Origin: WQUF01 sp031549885
GTDB taxonomy: Bacteria; Bacillota; Clostridia; Clostridiales; Clostridiaceae
DNA: 50,155 bases
Assembly (NCBI GenBank): GCA_031549885.1
Contig: JAVBPD010000048.1
Location: forward strand, 1-50,155
Reading direction: 5' to 3'
Shown here: in pieces, positions 17,669 through 26,729 of the stretch
Numbering within the stretch: the first letter of the stretch is position 1
Layout: each line of letters begins with the position of its first letter
The notes under the pieces: generated by a model
What the model saw: only the letters and a program-made list of their open reading frames with translations
Databases searched by the model: none
What the model was told of the DNA's origin: nothing
Made by a program: the position numbers and the translations under genes

Positions 17669-18649
17669 TTATAAAGATTTATTATATAAATGACAATATA
17701 CATAATGATTTTTATCTATAATAGTTTGCGCTGGCATAGTTGATTTGCAAATGCCCATGCATTTATTGCACCTTGTATGAAATTTACATCCTGATGGAGG
17801 TGACAAAGCGCTTGGTATGCTGCCTTCTAAAATAATCCTATCTCTTTTTAATCTAGGGTTAGGAATAGGTACAGCTGAAAGCAAAGCTTTAGTATAAGGA
17901 TGCATAGGCTTTGAATATAAACTATATTTATCAGCCATTTCTACAAAGTTACCTAAATACATAACCCCAACTCTATCACTTATATGCTCTACTACACTTA
18001 AATCGTGGGCAATAAATACATATGTTAAATTTAATTCTTTTTTTAGATCAGCCATTAAATTAAGCACCTGTGATTGTATTGACACATCCAATGCTGAGAC
18101 TGGTTCATCTGCAATGATAAGGTTTGGTTCAACAGCTAATGCACGTGCAATACCAATTCTTTGACGCTGTCCTCCGCTAAATTCATGAGGATATCTTGGA
18201 ACATGATAAGAATCAAGCCCAACTTTTCTTAATAAATCTACTACTTTATCATTTATTTCTTTCTTTGTTTTTGCAAGTCCATGGATGATAATTGGTTCTG
18301 CGATAATTTCACCAATTGACATTCTTGGATTTAAAGATGAATAAGGATCTTGAAAAACCATTTGAATATCTTTTCTTACTTTTCTTAATTGTTCTCCCTT
18401 TAAACTGCTTATATCTTCACCTGCATAAACTACCTTACCTTCTGTTTTATTTATTAGCATACATACAAGTTTACCAGTGGTACTCTTTCCGCAACCTGAT
18501 TCACCAACAATCCCTAAAACTTCACCCTGAGCAACATGAAAGCTTACATCATCTACAGCTTTTAAATATTCTTTTTTTAAGCCTAAAATACCTTGCTTTA
18601 CAGGGTAATATTTTTTTAAATTTTCAACTTTTAATAAAGCTTCAGCCAT
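17669..18649 (-). CDS. Opp/Dpp-type ABC transporter ATP-binding protein (DppF-like)
   Basis: A 326-residue ATPase. Walker A is GESGCGKST, the signature FSGGQRQRIGIARAL, Walker B LIIADEPVSALDVS, and the H-loop FIAHDLS. The C-terminal oligopeptide extension has cysteines (CKFHTRCNKCMGIC) that in this family hold an Fe-S cluster. The frame extends 55 codons further upstream, but MAEALLKVENLKKYYPVK with GGGGGG just before it is the natural start, overlapping the upstream ATPase by 8 bp. It is the last gene of the five-gene importer operon. Confidence 0.9.
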   Translation of the reverse strand: MAEALLKVENLKKYYPVKQGILGLKKEYLKAVDDVSFHVAQGEVLGIVGESGCGKSTTGKLVCMLINKTEGKVVYAGEDISSLKGEQLRKVRKDIQMVFQDPYSSLNPRMSIGEIIAEPIIIHGLAKTKKEINDKVVDLLRKVGLDSYHVPRYPHEFSGGQRQRIGIARALAVEPNLIIADEPVSALDVSIQSQVLNLMADLKKELNLTYVFIAHDLSVVEHISDRVGVMYLGNFVEMADKYSLYSKPMHPYTKALLSAVPIPNPRLKRDRIILEGSIPSALSPPSGCKFHTRCNKCMGICKSTMPAQTIIDKNHYVYCHLYNKSL

Positions 18650-19640
18650 TGAGATTTCCCCCCCAATCCTTATTTTCACATAAAAAGCAACGAGCTTTGT
18701 GATGTTTATTATAATTAAAAAATGGAGGTTCTTCTTCTTTACAGCGAGAAAAGGCATACTTGCAGCGAGGCTCAAATTTGCAACCCTTTGGCATATATTT
18801 TGGGTTAGGAACATTACCAGGTATCAACTCAAGTTTATCAACATGCTGACCAAGCTTTGGAATAGAAGCTAATAGTCCTATAGTATATGGGTGTCTTGGA
18901 GCTTCAAAAATTGAATAAATATCGCCACATTCTACAACTCGACCACAATACATTACAACAACTTCATCACATATCTCAGCTACCACCCCTAGATCATGAG
19001 TGATGAATATTATAGAAGTTCCAACCATTTTTTTTAAGCGAGCCATTATATCAAGAATTTGAGCTTGAATTGTAACATCTAGTGCAGTTGTGGGTTCATC
19101 TGCAATCAAAATTTTTGGATCGCACACAAGTGCCATAGCGATCATAACTCTTTGGCGCATACCTCCAGATAATTGAAAAGGATATTCATTTATAATTTTT
19201 TCTGCTCTTGGAACTCCAATCATATTTAACATATCAATAGTACGTTTAACTGCTTCTCCACGAGTAGCATTAGAATGTTGAATAATGGCTTCTTCTATTT
19301 GATCGCCAATTTTTAAAACTGGATTTAAACTTGTCATAGGCTCCTGAAAGATCATGGCTATTTTGTTTCCTCTTAATTTTCTTTTTTCTTCATTGCTTAT
19401 ATTTAAAATATCCTTGCCTTCTAAAGATATCTGACCTTCTACAATTTTACCCTTTGTACCCATAAATAAGCCCATAATAGAAAGAGCTGTTACACTTTTT
19501 CCACTTCCAGATTCTCCCACTATACCTAAGGTAGAACCTTCTTTTAGAGTAATATCAACTCCATCTACTGCTTTTATTATGCCATTATCAGAATAAAAGT
19601 AAGTATGCAAATTTTTAATTTCTAATAAATTTTTTTCCAT
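18642..19640 (-). CDS. Opp/Dpp-type ABC transporter ATP-binding protein (DppD-like)
   Basis: A 332-residue ATPase paired with the next gene. Walker A is GESGSGKSVT, the signature LSGGMRQRVMIAMAL, Walker B ILIADEPTTALDVT, the H-loop FITHDLG. The C-terminal CKFEPRCKYAFSRC is the family's Fe-S cysteine cluster. Together with DppF it forms the heterodimeric motor. It starts 12 bp after the permease gene. Confidence 0.92.
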   Translation of the reverse strand: MEKNLLEIKNLHTYFYSDNGIIKAVDGVDITLKEGSTLGIVGESGSGKSVTALSIMGLFMGTKGKIVEGQISLEGKDILNISNEEKRKLRGNKIAMIFQEPMTSLNPVLKIGDQIEEAIIQHSNATRGEAVKRTIDMLNMIGVPRAEKIINEYPFQLSGGMRQRVMIAMALVCDPKILIADEPTTALDVTIQAQILDIMARLKKMVGTSIIFITHDLGVVAEICDEVVVMYCGRVVECGDIYSIFEAPRHPYTIGLLASIPKLGQHVDKLELIPGNVPNPKYMPKGCKFEPRCKYAFSRCKEEEPPFFNYNKHHKARCFLCENKDWGGNLNG

Positions 19641-19652
19641 AAATACACTCCT

Positions 19653-20531
19653 CTATTCTGTTAATTTAGGATCAAGAGCATCTCTTAAACCATCGCCAAG
19701 AAGGTTAAAGGAAAGCACAGTTACAAAAATGGCAAGTCCTGGAAAAAACGTCATGTGATCGCTTACACCAACATAGGATCTTCCCATGCTAAGCATAAAA
19801 CCCCATTCAGGACTTGGAGCCTGTGCGCCCATACCGAGGAAACTAAGGCCAGAGGCAGTGAGAATAGATGTTCCTATTGTCATTGTATAATAAACTATTA
19901 TATTAGGTATTGCCCCTGGCAAAATATGCTTAAATAAAATTCTAACGTCCTTTGCGCCTATGCCATGAGCAGCTTGCACAAAAACCGTTTCTTTTAACTG
20001 CAGTGTAGTGCTTCGCACAATTCTAGCGAAAGATGGAGTGGAAAATATTGCAACAGCAATTACAACATTTCCAATACCAGGTCCTAAAATTGCAATTATT
20101 CCTATTGCTAATATAGTTCCTGGAAATGCAAAGAGGGTATCACAAATTCTCATTATAATACTATCTGTGATGCTTCCGTAATAGCCACTGAGCAAACCAA
20201 GCAGGCTTCCAAATATCGCACCAATGGTAACAGATGATAGGCCTACCACTAAAGAGATGCGACTGCCAACTATGATACGACTAAAAATATCTCTCCCAAA
20301 TTCATCTGTTCCAAACCAATGTTTACTAGAAGGTCCTTGTAAGAGGCTTGTATAGTCTGCTTTTGTTACATCATAGGGAACTATATAAGGTCCTATAATA
20401 GCTATAACTATAAGAAATAATATAAATAATCCAGCCACAATTGCAGTCTTTTGTTTTTTAAATTTACTTACAAATTCATCAAAAGGTGTTCGCATATCAT
20501 CTTGCTTAGTTTTAACTTTTTGTATAGTCAA
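19653..20531 (-). CDS. Opp/Dpp-type ABC transporter permease (DppC-like)
   Basis: A 292-residue inner-membrane permease with six helices. It has the N-terminal GPYIVPYD segment, HWFGTDEFGRDIFSRII, and the EAA-type loop for the ATPase (QAAHGIGAKDVRILFKHILPGAIP). The start appears to be TTG at 20531: GGGGGG lies 7 nt upstream and no ATG fits better. It follows the DppB-like permease by 14 bp. Confidence 0.9.
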   Translation of the reverse strand: MTIQKVKTKQDDMRTPFDEFVSKFKKQKTAIVAGLFILFLIVIAIIGPYIVPYDVTKADYTSLLQGPSSKHWFGTDEFGRDIFSRIIVGSRISLVVGLSSVTIGAIFGSLLGLLSGYYGSITDSIIMRICDTLFAFPGTILAIGIIAILGPGIGNVVIAVAIFSTPSFARIVRSTTLQLKETVFVQAAHGIGAKDVRILFKHILPGAIPNIIVYYTMTIGTSILTASGLSFLGMGAQAPSPEWGFMLSMGRSYVGVSDHMTFFPGLAIFVTVLSFNLLGDGLRDALDPKLTE

Positions 20532-20545
20532 ATCATTTCCCCCCT

Positions 20546-21466
20546 CTAGTTTAATTGGATTTCAGGATTGAGTGCAGCATATAATAAATCTACAATTAAG
20601 TTTATTAGAACAAAATGCAGCGAAAATATGAGGATCAGTGATTGTATCATGGGGTAGTCTCTAAAACTAACAGAATCAATTAACAAACTTCCAAGCCCAG
20701 GGTAAGCAAAAACAGTTTCTGTAATTACAGAACCTCCAAGAAGGAATCCAAATTGCAAACCTACAACAGTGACCACTGATATCATGGAATTTTTAAATAC
20801 ATGCTTCCATATGATTTTATTCTCAACTAATCCTTTGGCATGAGCTGTTCTTATATAATCTTCTTTTAGTACTTCAATAATAGATGAGCGAGTAAATCGA
20901 GCTATAATAGCAGCTATACTGGCACCTAATGCTAAAGAAGGTAGAATTAAATGGTTAAGCCCGCCAGCTCCTGTGCTAGGAACTAGGTGCAATTTAACGG
21001 CAAAAACGCTCATAAGCATAAGCCCCAGCCAAAAAGATGGAATGGATATACCAGAAACTGCGAAAGTCATACCGGCATAATCTTGCCATTTAGAGCGATT
21101 TCTACCAGAAAACACCCCAATTAACACACCTATAACTGCAGACCATGTGATACTTGCAAGTGTCAATTTTACAGTATTCATATAGCGCAAACCAATTTCA
21201 TAAGCCACAGTTCTTTTTGTTTTTAGAGAGTTTCCTAAATCACCATGAACAATTCCTGCCATGTAACTTATGTATTGCTGGAATGCAGGTTTATCTAATC
21301 CAAGCTCCTTTCTAATAATTTCAATATCCTCAAGGGTAGCATCTGGTCCAGCTACCCTTCGTGCTGGATCACCTGGGATAAACCTTACAAACATAAATAC
21401 AAAAACAGAAATTAAGAGCAGTGTTGGAATAACGGCAATAATTCTCTTTATTGCATATCTTAACAT
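20546..21466 (-). CDS. Opp/Dpp-type ABC transporter permease (DppB-like)
   Basis: A 306-residue permease. It shows the DppB start MLRYAIKRIIAVIPTLLLISVFVF, the FIPGDPARR motif and the EAA loop RTAHAKGLVENKIIWKHVFKN. The ATG at 21466 is preferred over the one six codons earlier because AGAAAGGA is placed 7 nt before it. A stem-loop separates it from the substrate-binding protein gene. Confidence 0.9.
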   Translation of the reverse strand: MLRYAIKRIIAVIPTLLLISVFVFMFVRFIPGDPARRVAGPDATLEDIEIIRKELGLDKPAFQQYISYMAGIVHGDLGNSLKTKRTVAYEIGLRYMNTVKLTLASITWSAVIGVLIGVFSGRNRSKWQDYAGMTFAVSGISIPSFWLGLMLMSVFAVKLHLVPSTGAGGLNHLILPSLALGASIAAIIARFTRSSIIEVLKEDYIRTAHAKGLVENKIIWKHVFKNSMISVVTVVGLQFGFLLGGSVITETVFAYPGLGSLLIDSVSFRDYPMIQSLILIFSLHFVLINLIVDLLYAALNPEIQLN

Positions 21467-21516
21467 TGTAAAATCCTTTCTCATTAATTTAGATTTTTAT
21501 CATAAGGTTATTTTTT

Positions 21517-21545
21517 AAGGGCCTATCTTTAAAGGATAAGCCCTT
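21517..21545 (-). other. Intercistronic stem-loop after the binding-protein gene
   Basis: AAGGGC pairs with GCCCTT, followed by a one-base mismatch and TATC/GATA. Toward the permease genes the 3' flank is A-rich, so it is a poor terminator in that direction. Such stems between binding-protein and permease genes usually stabilise the upstream mRNA and raise binding-protein output. Confidence 0.5.
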
Positions 21546-21585
21546 ATTTTTGCAGGAATCTATAAAAAGCAAGATTATCAATTTA

Positions 21586-23199
21586 CTATTTAATTGGCTT
21601 TCCTTCACGTAAGCTTATAGAGCCATCAGCTATTATAAAAATGCCAGATATATTATTCCTTGAGGCAAAAAGATTTCTATCTTCAGTGAGGAATACCATA
21701 GGAGCCTCATCCCATACTATTTTCTGTGCTCTTTCATAGGCTTCAGCGCGTTTTGCTGGATCTGCTGTAGCAAGCCCATCTGCACAAGCTTGGTCAAAGT
21801 CTGCATTGTTAAAATAAGCCATGTTATATGAAACTGGTGGCCAAGATTCTGTTGCTGCAAGAGGTCTTAATCCCCAGTCAGCATCTCCTGTAGATGGAGA
21901 CCAACCTATAAGATACATCTGCACATCCACCTGATCTCCTGGAGTACCTTTTGGATATTTTGTGAGTCTCTCTTCTAAAACACCAGCCTCCATATTTTCA
22001 AGTTTTACTTTTACGCCTACTTCAGCAAATTGCTGTTGCAAAAATTGGCTATTTCTTATAGCAGCAGAGGTATTTCCAGCCCATAAAGTTGTTTCAAAAC
22101 CATCAGGATATCCAGCTTCTGCCAGAAGCTGTTTAGCTTTTTCTGGGTCATATTTATATTGCTCTTGAGAACTAAAAAATGCTACATTAGAACCAATGAG
22201 AGATTTCATTTGATTATAGTGACCACTATAAGCAACTTGACCATAAGCATCTTTGTCAATTGCATAATTCAATGCTTGTCTTACTTTTATATTATCAAAT
22301 GGTTTTTTAGCTACATTCATAGTTAGATAACGTATTACAATGGATTTTTCTTCGTGAACTGTTATATTTGGATCAGCACTCAATACATTAAGTTGTTCAG
22401 CTGGCGCAACCATTATAAAATCAGCATCCCCAGCTTGTAACATAGCAACACGAGTACCACTTTCCAAAACAGGTTTAAACGTAACAGATGTGAATTCAGT
22501 TTTTGTTCCCCAATAATTATTATTAGGTTTAAGTACAAGTTTTTCACCTGGAGTCCAGCTTTCAAATACAAACTGTCCAGTTCCTACAGGATGCTGAGAA
22601 ACTTCTTTTCCATATTCTTTAAGAGCCTTTGGACTGTGCATAAGTCCTGCAGGGTGAGCAAGCGTTCCAATTAGCGCGCCAAAAGGCTTGTTTAATATGA
22701 TCTTAATTGTATATTCATCGATAATATCTGTCTGCTTCACCATGTTAAATAATGAATTTCTCTTTAAACCTTGAGTTTGATCTGCCATTCTATCTAAGTT
22801 TATTTTTGCAGCTTCAGCATTCCAAGGTGTACCATCTGAAAAACTTACGCCTTCTCTAAGTTTAAATGTAAATTCTGTAGCGTCATTATTAGCTTCATAA
22901 CTTGTTGCAAGTAGAGGGATAGGTTTCATATCATTGTCAAATCCATATAGGCCATCCATAATCTGCCTCGCAAGGCCTCCAGATAATGTGTCATTAGCGT
23001 CTCCAGGATCCATTGTAATAAAATCTGCAGCTGTGGCAATAACTATATCTGTCTTGGCATTAGTCGATGGAGTTGAAGTACTTTCAGATGGTGGAGTGGC
23101 AGTGCTGTTAGATGTTGAATTTCCTTGTTCGCCCTGGCAACCTAAAAAAAGCATAGTTAAAGTTAAACACATAGATGAAATTAAGCATAACTTTTTCAT
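21586..23199 (-). CDS. Opp/Dpp-type substrate-binding lipoprotein
   Basis: A 537-residue SBP_bac_5 family protein. The signal peptide ends in the lipobox LFLGC, so it is lipid-anchored, then a Ser/Thr-rich linker of about 30 residues. The family core has PLLATSYEANNDATEFTFKL, LREGVSFSDGTPWNAE and VRQALNYAIDKDAYG. It is the first gene of the operon, with AGGAGG before the ATG. The family binds peptides, nickel or oligosaccharides; its place between two inositol operons suggests an inositol conjugate or plant sugar, which cannot be decided from sequence. Confidence 0.9.
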   Translation of the reverse strand: MKKLCLISSMCLTLTMLFLGCQGEQGNSTSNSTATPPSESTSTPSTNAKTDIVIATAADFITMDPGDANDTLSGGLARQIMDGLYGFDNDMKPIPLLATSYEANNDATEFTFKLREGVSFSDGTPWNAEAAKINLDRMADQTQGLKRNSLFNMVKQTDIIDEYTIKIILNKPFGALIGTLAHPAGLMHSPKALKEYGKEVSQHPVGTGQFVFESWTPGEKLVLKPNNNYWGTKTEFTSVTFKPVLESGTRVAMLQAGDADFIMVAPAEQLNVLSADPNITVHEEKSIVIRYLTMNVAKKPFDNIKVRQALNYAIDKDAYGQVAYSGHYNQMKSLIGSNVAFFSSQEQYKYDPEKAKQLLAEAGYPDGFETTLWAGNTSAAIRNSQFLQQQFAEVGVKVKLENMEAGVLEERLTKYPKGTPGDQVDVQMYLIGWSPSTGDADWGLRPLAATESWPPVSYNMAYFNNADFDQACADGLATADPAKRAEAYERAQKIVWDEAPMVFLTEDRNLFASRNNISGIFIIADGSISLREGKPIK

Positions 23200-23394
23200 A
23201 AATTCCTCCTAAAAATTAATATTTTGCTAAAATTGGAATTTTTATAATTTTGTAACTGTAATTAAAGTTAGGGCTTATTTAGATAAATGATAATAAATGA
23301 ATAAAAGATAATTTGCATGATTTTTTCTTTAAATTTTATCATAATTACTAGTGTGTTTCAACTTCTATTTGTATGGTATTTAAATACACTTAAT

Positions 23395-23413
23395 AGACCT
23401 TCAAAAAAGGTCT
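23395..23413 (-). terminator. Possible terminator after the LacI-type gene
   Basis: A 7-bp stem (AGACCTT / AAGGTCT) with a 5-nt loop about 32 bp past the lacI-type stop. Its U-tract is weak (ATTAAGTGTATTT). Confidence 0.4.
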
Positions 23414-23444
23414 TTAAAAATTGTTTTCATTATTATTTTTTAAA

Positions 23445-24467
23445 TTATTTTAACAAAACTTCTCTAGTGGTCTTTCTAACCTTTAACACAGGTGTTAAAA
23501 GAATTTTAGTATGATCATACTGTTCCGCTTCTATTTCATTTATCAAAAGTTCTGTGGCAAGTTTTCCCATTGATAAAGAGCTTTGTGAAACTGTTGTAAG
23601 TTGAATTTGTGTTAAACCTGAAAAATAAATATCATCATACCCTACGACTCCAAATTCATCAGGAATCTTAATTCCATTTCTAAGGGCAGCTTGAACAGCT
23701 CCAAATGCTACTATATCATTTAAACAAACAGTTGCATCTGGTCTTTCATTCATCTTAAATAATTCAGAAGCTAATCTATCGCCACAATCTATTGTAAAAT
23801 CCCCATCTTTAATAAGCTTTGGATCCACTTTAAACCCATATTGTTTCAGTGCTTTTTTATACCCTTCTTTTCTAAACATGAATGCACAAGAAGATTTTTC
23901 CCCACCAATAAATGCAATTCTTTTATAACCGCATTTTATTAAGTGTTCAGTGGCAATAAACCCTCCTTCTAAATCGTTATAATCCACACTTGAAATAGTA
24001 TTTTCCATTCCTGAACTAATCAAAATCATAGGTATTCCAATGCCAGTATGGCTAAAACAGGCACTATCATCTGCATTTTTTATAATTATTCCATCAACTC
24101 TATTGCTAAGCATTAAATCTAATCTCTCTTTTTCTATTTTAGGATTCCAATTTGTATTGCTTAAAATAACGCTATAACCCCTTTCAATTGCAAAATGCTC
24201 TACAGCAAATGAAATTTCTGCAAAAAAAGGATTTGTTATATCAGGAACAATAAGCCCAATTGTGTTAGTTTTATTCATGACTAAATTACGGGCAATGGCA
24301 TTTTGGCTATAACCCATTCTCTTTGCCTCAGCAATAACATACTCTCTCATCTTTTTATTTACACCTGCTTTTCCGTTCAATGCTCTTGAAACAGTTGTAT
24401 ATGATGTACCTAAAGCTTTAGCTATATCTTTAATTGTTACATTTTTTGAATGAGCTTTATCCTGCAT
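23445..24467 (-). CDS. LacI-family transcriptional regulator
   Basis: A 340-residue repressor. The N-terminal HTH reads VTIKDIAKALGTSYTTVSRALNGK, with hinge residues through YSQNAIARNLVM. The periplasmic-binding-like sensor begins TIGLIVPDITNPFFAEI and ends GVVGYDDIYFSGLTQIQLTTV. It is transcribed alone from its own promoter between the sugar-importer/iolG operon and the Opp operon. The perfect GCAAACGTTTGC palindrome before the hyi-like gene is its probable operator. Confidence 0.92.
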   Translation of the reverse strand: MQDKAHSKNVTIKDIAKALGTSYTTVSRALNGKAGVNKKMREYVIAEAKRMGYSQNAIARNLVMNKTNTIGLIVPDITNPFFAEISFAVEHFAIERGYSVILSNTNWNPKIEKERLDLMLSNRVDGIIIKNADDSACFSHTGIGIPMILISSGMENTISSVDYNDLEGGFIATEHLIKCGYKRIAFIGGEKSSCAFMFRKEGYKKALKQYGFKVDPKLIKDGDFTIDCGDRLASELFKMNERPDATVCLNDIVAFGAVQAALRNGIKIPDEFGVVGYDDIYFSGLTQIQLTTVSQSSLSMGKLATELLINEIEAEQYDHTKILLTPVLKVRKTTREVLLK

Positions 24468-24529
24468 AATTTTCCCCCAATTAAATAATCTTGATTAGTC
24501 TTTTGTTATTTAAAAAACCGCATGTTAGT

Positions 24530-24558
24530 ATTATAAGATTTTTATATTTATTCTTCAA
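24530..24558 (-). promoter_or_regulatory. Promoter of the LacI-type gene
   Basis: TTGAAG, 17-bp spacer, TATAAT, located between the iolG terminator and the regulator start, so the regulator is expressed independently. Confidence 0.65.
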
Positions 24559-24569
24559 GATTACATTTT

Positions 24570-24602
24570 AAAAAAAGCACCACAATAATTTTAATGTGGT
24601 GC
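24570..24602 (-). terminator. Terminator of the importer-iolG operon
   Basis: A perfect 8-bp stem (GCACCACA / TGTGGTGC) is followed on the minus strand by seven T residues, 8 bp after the iolG stop. It is a textbook intrinsic terminator. Confidence 0.92.
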
Positions 24603-24609
24603 ACTGCTT

Positions 24610-25614
24610 CTAGTCTAAATTAATTTTTACCGGCAATCCAGTTCGATTTGACTCGTCTGCTGCAAGGGCAACTTGAACTGCTCTTTTAGCATCTAATCCA
24701 TTAACCTTAACCTTTTTATTATTAAGTACAGAATCAATAAATGAGTTAAATTCATCTAAAAATGCTTGAGTATACCTATCTAAGAAAAAGTAAGGTATTT
24801 TATCTGTTGTAACTGAGTTTGCAGTTGAAACCTCTACTGTGGTAGGTTTGTCATTATTAGCAATAGCTTGACCTTTTGATCCAAACAATTCAACTCTTTG
24901 GTCATATCCATAAACTGCCTGACGGCTGTTGTCGATAACTCCTAATGCTCCATTTGCAAGCTTTACAGTGACAATAGCAGTATCAACATCACCTGCTTCA
25001 CCTATTTCTTTATTTATTAAAACTGCACTGTTTACAAATATCTCTACAATATCACTTCCAGATATATATCTCATCATATCAAAATCGTGAATCATCATAT
25101 CAAGAAATAAACCACCTGAAACTTTAACATATGAAATTGGTGGAGGAGCAGGATCTCTTGATGCTATTCTAATTATATGTGGTTCTCCAATTTCACCTGA
25201 CTCAAGGACTTCTCTAATCTTTGAAAAATTGTGATCAAAACGCCTATTAAAACCAACTTGAAGTTTGACGCCTGCTTTATCCACAGCTTCAAGTATTGAA
25301 TTAATTCTTCCAATCTCAACATCTATAGGTTTTTCAAGAAATATATCTTTTTTAGCTTCTGCTGCAGCAATAGTAATTTCAGCATGAGTATTTGTAGAAG
25401 TTGAAATTACAACAGCAGAAACTTCTTCATCTTTTAAAAGATCTTTATAATCCTTATAACATTTTTTAATTCCAAGAGATGAAATCCATTCTTTATGGTC
25501 ATCAACAAAAATGTCAGCAACTGCTACAACGTTTGCGCTTGGTATAAGACGAACTAAATTTTCACAATGCATTTTCCCAATGCGTCCTACACCTATAATA
25601 CCAATATTAAGCAT
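24610..25614 (-). CDS. iolG: Inositol 2-dehydrogenase (Gfo/Idh/MocA family)
   Basis: A 334-residue NAD-dependent dehydrogenase. The N-terminal Rossmann motif is IGIIGVGRIGKMHCENL; EKPIDVEIG carries the catalytic-lysine EKP motif; GFNRRFDHNF and GGLFLDMMIHDFDMMRYI supply the other active-site residues. It would oxidise myo- (or scyllo-) inositol to the inosose used by IolE. It is last in an operon with a sugar ABC importer, as expected for an inositol uptake and oxidation unit. Related sugar dehydrogenases share the fold, so the exact isomer is open. Confidence 0.88.
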   Translation of the reverse strand: MLNIGIIGVGRIGKMHCENLVRLIPSANVVAVADIFVDDHKEWISSLGIKKCYKDYKDLLKDEEVSAVVISTSTNTHAEITIAAAEAKKDIFLEKPIDVEIGRINSILEAVDKAGVKLQVGFNRRFDHNFSKIREVLESGEIGEPHIIRIASRDPAPPPISYVKVSGGLFLDMMIHDFDMMRYISGSDIVEIFVNSAVLINKEIGEAGDVDTAIVTVKLANGALGVIDNSRQAVYGYDQRVELFGSKGQAIANNDKPTTVEVSTANSVTTDKIPYFFLDRYTQAFLDEFNSFIDSVLNNKKVKVNGLDAKRAVQVALAADESNRTGLPVKINLD

Positions 25615-25640
25615 ATTAAAACCCCTTTATTAATTTCAAT

Positions 25641-26699
25641 TTATTTTAAATATTTGTCAACATTTTCAGATGTTATCATTTCTGTACCTGTGTCAATTCT
25701 GTTAGATATTTCTTCACCATTAACAGCTTTAAATGCATTTTCAACAGCAAATTTTCCCATATTTTCAGGGCTTTGAGCTACAACGCCTTTAACCTTTCCA
25801 TCCTTTACAGCTTGAAGAGCATCTGTAGATGAGTCAAATCCAATTATATTTAAATCTGTTTTGCCAGCATTGTCAACTGCTTCTAATGAACTAACAGTCA
25901 TAGTGGCATTAAGGATAAATACACCATCAAGGTCTGGATGAGTTGTAAGCATGTTTTCCATAACTGTCATAGCTTTTGCTGGATCGGAATCTGCTGGTTG
26001 CTCATCAACTAAATCCAATTTTCCTTCAATAGCTTCTTTAAATCCATCTGCTCTGTCTCTCATTGTTTGTTGTCCAGGTACACCTGTTATCATGGCAACC
26101 TTTGCCCCTTCTTTTCCTGATAAGAGTTTAATTAATTCTTCTCCAGCCATCTTTCCACCAGCTTTATTATCAGTTCCCACAAATGAAAGCTTCTTATCAG
26201 TATCAGCATCTGTATCTATTGTTAAAACCTTAATTCCTTTAGCTTGTGCATCTTCAATTATTGGAACTACTCCTGTAGAATCACAAGGTGCTATACAAAT
26301 TGCATCATATTTTTGTTGAATTAAATCTTCAATAATTTTAAATTGACCTTCAACATTTGATTCTTTGTCAGGTGCTGTTACAAAGACTGTAGCTCCTGTT
26401 TCTTTTCCTGCATCTTCAGCTCCCTTTTTAACGCTCATCCAAAACTCTGAATCCATTGCCTTGCATACTACAGCAATGCGTTTTCCACCTGTAGTAGAAG
26501 AAGTTGTATCTGCACTTGTTGTAGTGCCTTGGGTTGTAGTAACTGCTGAGGTAGTTGTTTCAGCTGGTGCTGATGTAGTCGTCTCAGCTGCTGCTGTATT
26601 ATCAGTTGTTGAGTCTCCTGCACCTGTACTTGTACATCCTGTAAGCATTGAAGCAACTAAACCTAATATTCCTAAAAACGCCATATTTTTTCTTTTCAT
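25641..26699 (-). CDS. Sugar-binding lipoprotein of an RbsB-type importer
   Basis: A 352-residue periplasmic-binding-protein 1 family lipoprotein. Lipobox MLTGC, then a low-complexity Thr/Ser/Ala linker (about residues 27-70), then the core starting RIAVVCKAMDSEFWMSVKKGAEDAG. INATM-type and NIIGFDSSTDALQAVKDG segments line the sugar pocket in this family. It lies 30 bp downstream of the permease and upstream of iolG, so inositol is the likely ligand; ribose or another monosaccharide remains possible. Confidence 0.9.
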   Translation of the reverse strand: MKRKNMAFLGILGLVASMLTGCTSTGAGDSTTDNTAAAETTTSAPAETTTSAVTTTQGTTTSADTTSSTTGGKRIAVVCKAMDSEFWMSVKKGAEDAGKETGATVFVTAPDKESNVEGQFKIIEDLIQQKYDAICIAPCDSTGVVPIIEDAQAKGIKVLTIDTDADTDKKLSFVGTDNKAGGKMAGEELIKLLSGKEGAKVAMITGVPGQQTMRDRADGFKEAIEGKLDLVDEQPADSDPAKAMTVMENMLTTHPDLDGVFILNATMTVSSLEAVDNAGKTDLNIIGFDSSTDALQAVKDGKVKGVVAQSPENMGKFAVENAFKAVNGEEISNRIDTGTEMITSENVDKYLK

Positions 26700-26729
26700 T
26701 ACTATATCTTCCTTTCCTTTATATAAATT

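Noticed and set aside
18316..18702. A 128-codon plus-strand frame antisense to the ATPase genes
   Set aside because: It is Leu-rich and motif-free, and lies opposite well-defined Walker and signature motifs.
17669..18814. A longer version of the DppF-like protein with 55 extra N-terminal residues
   Set aside because: The extra segment overlaps the upstream ATPase gene and has no ATPase-family features; a strong ribosome site marks the internal start.
21517..21545. A rho-independent terminator splitting the Opp operon
   Set aside because: The flank toward the permeases is A-rich rather than U-rich on the transcript, so it is better viewed as a stabilising stem.
23200..23394. A riboswitch or long leader before the Opp binding-protein gene
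   Set aside because: The region is A/T-rich with no conserved-looking stem set or terminator/antiterminator pair.
25951..26319. A 122-codon plus-strand open frame inside the sugar-binding protein gene
   Set aside because: It is antisense to a clear periplasmic-binding-protein domain, without start signals or recognisable motifs.
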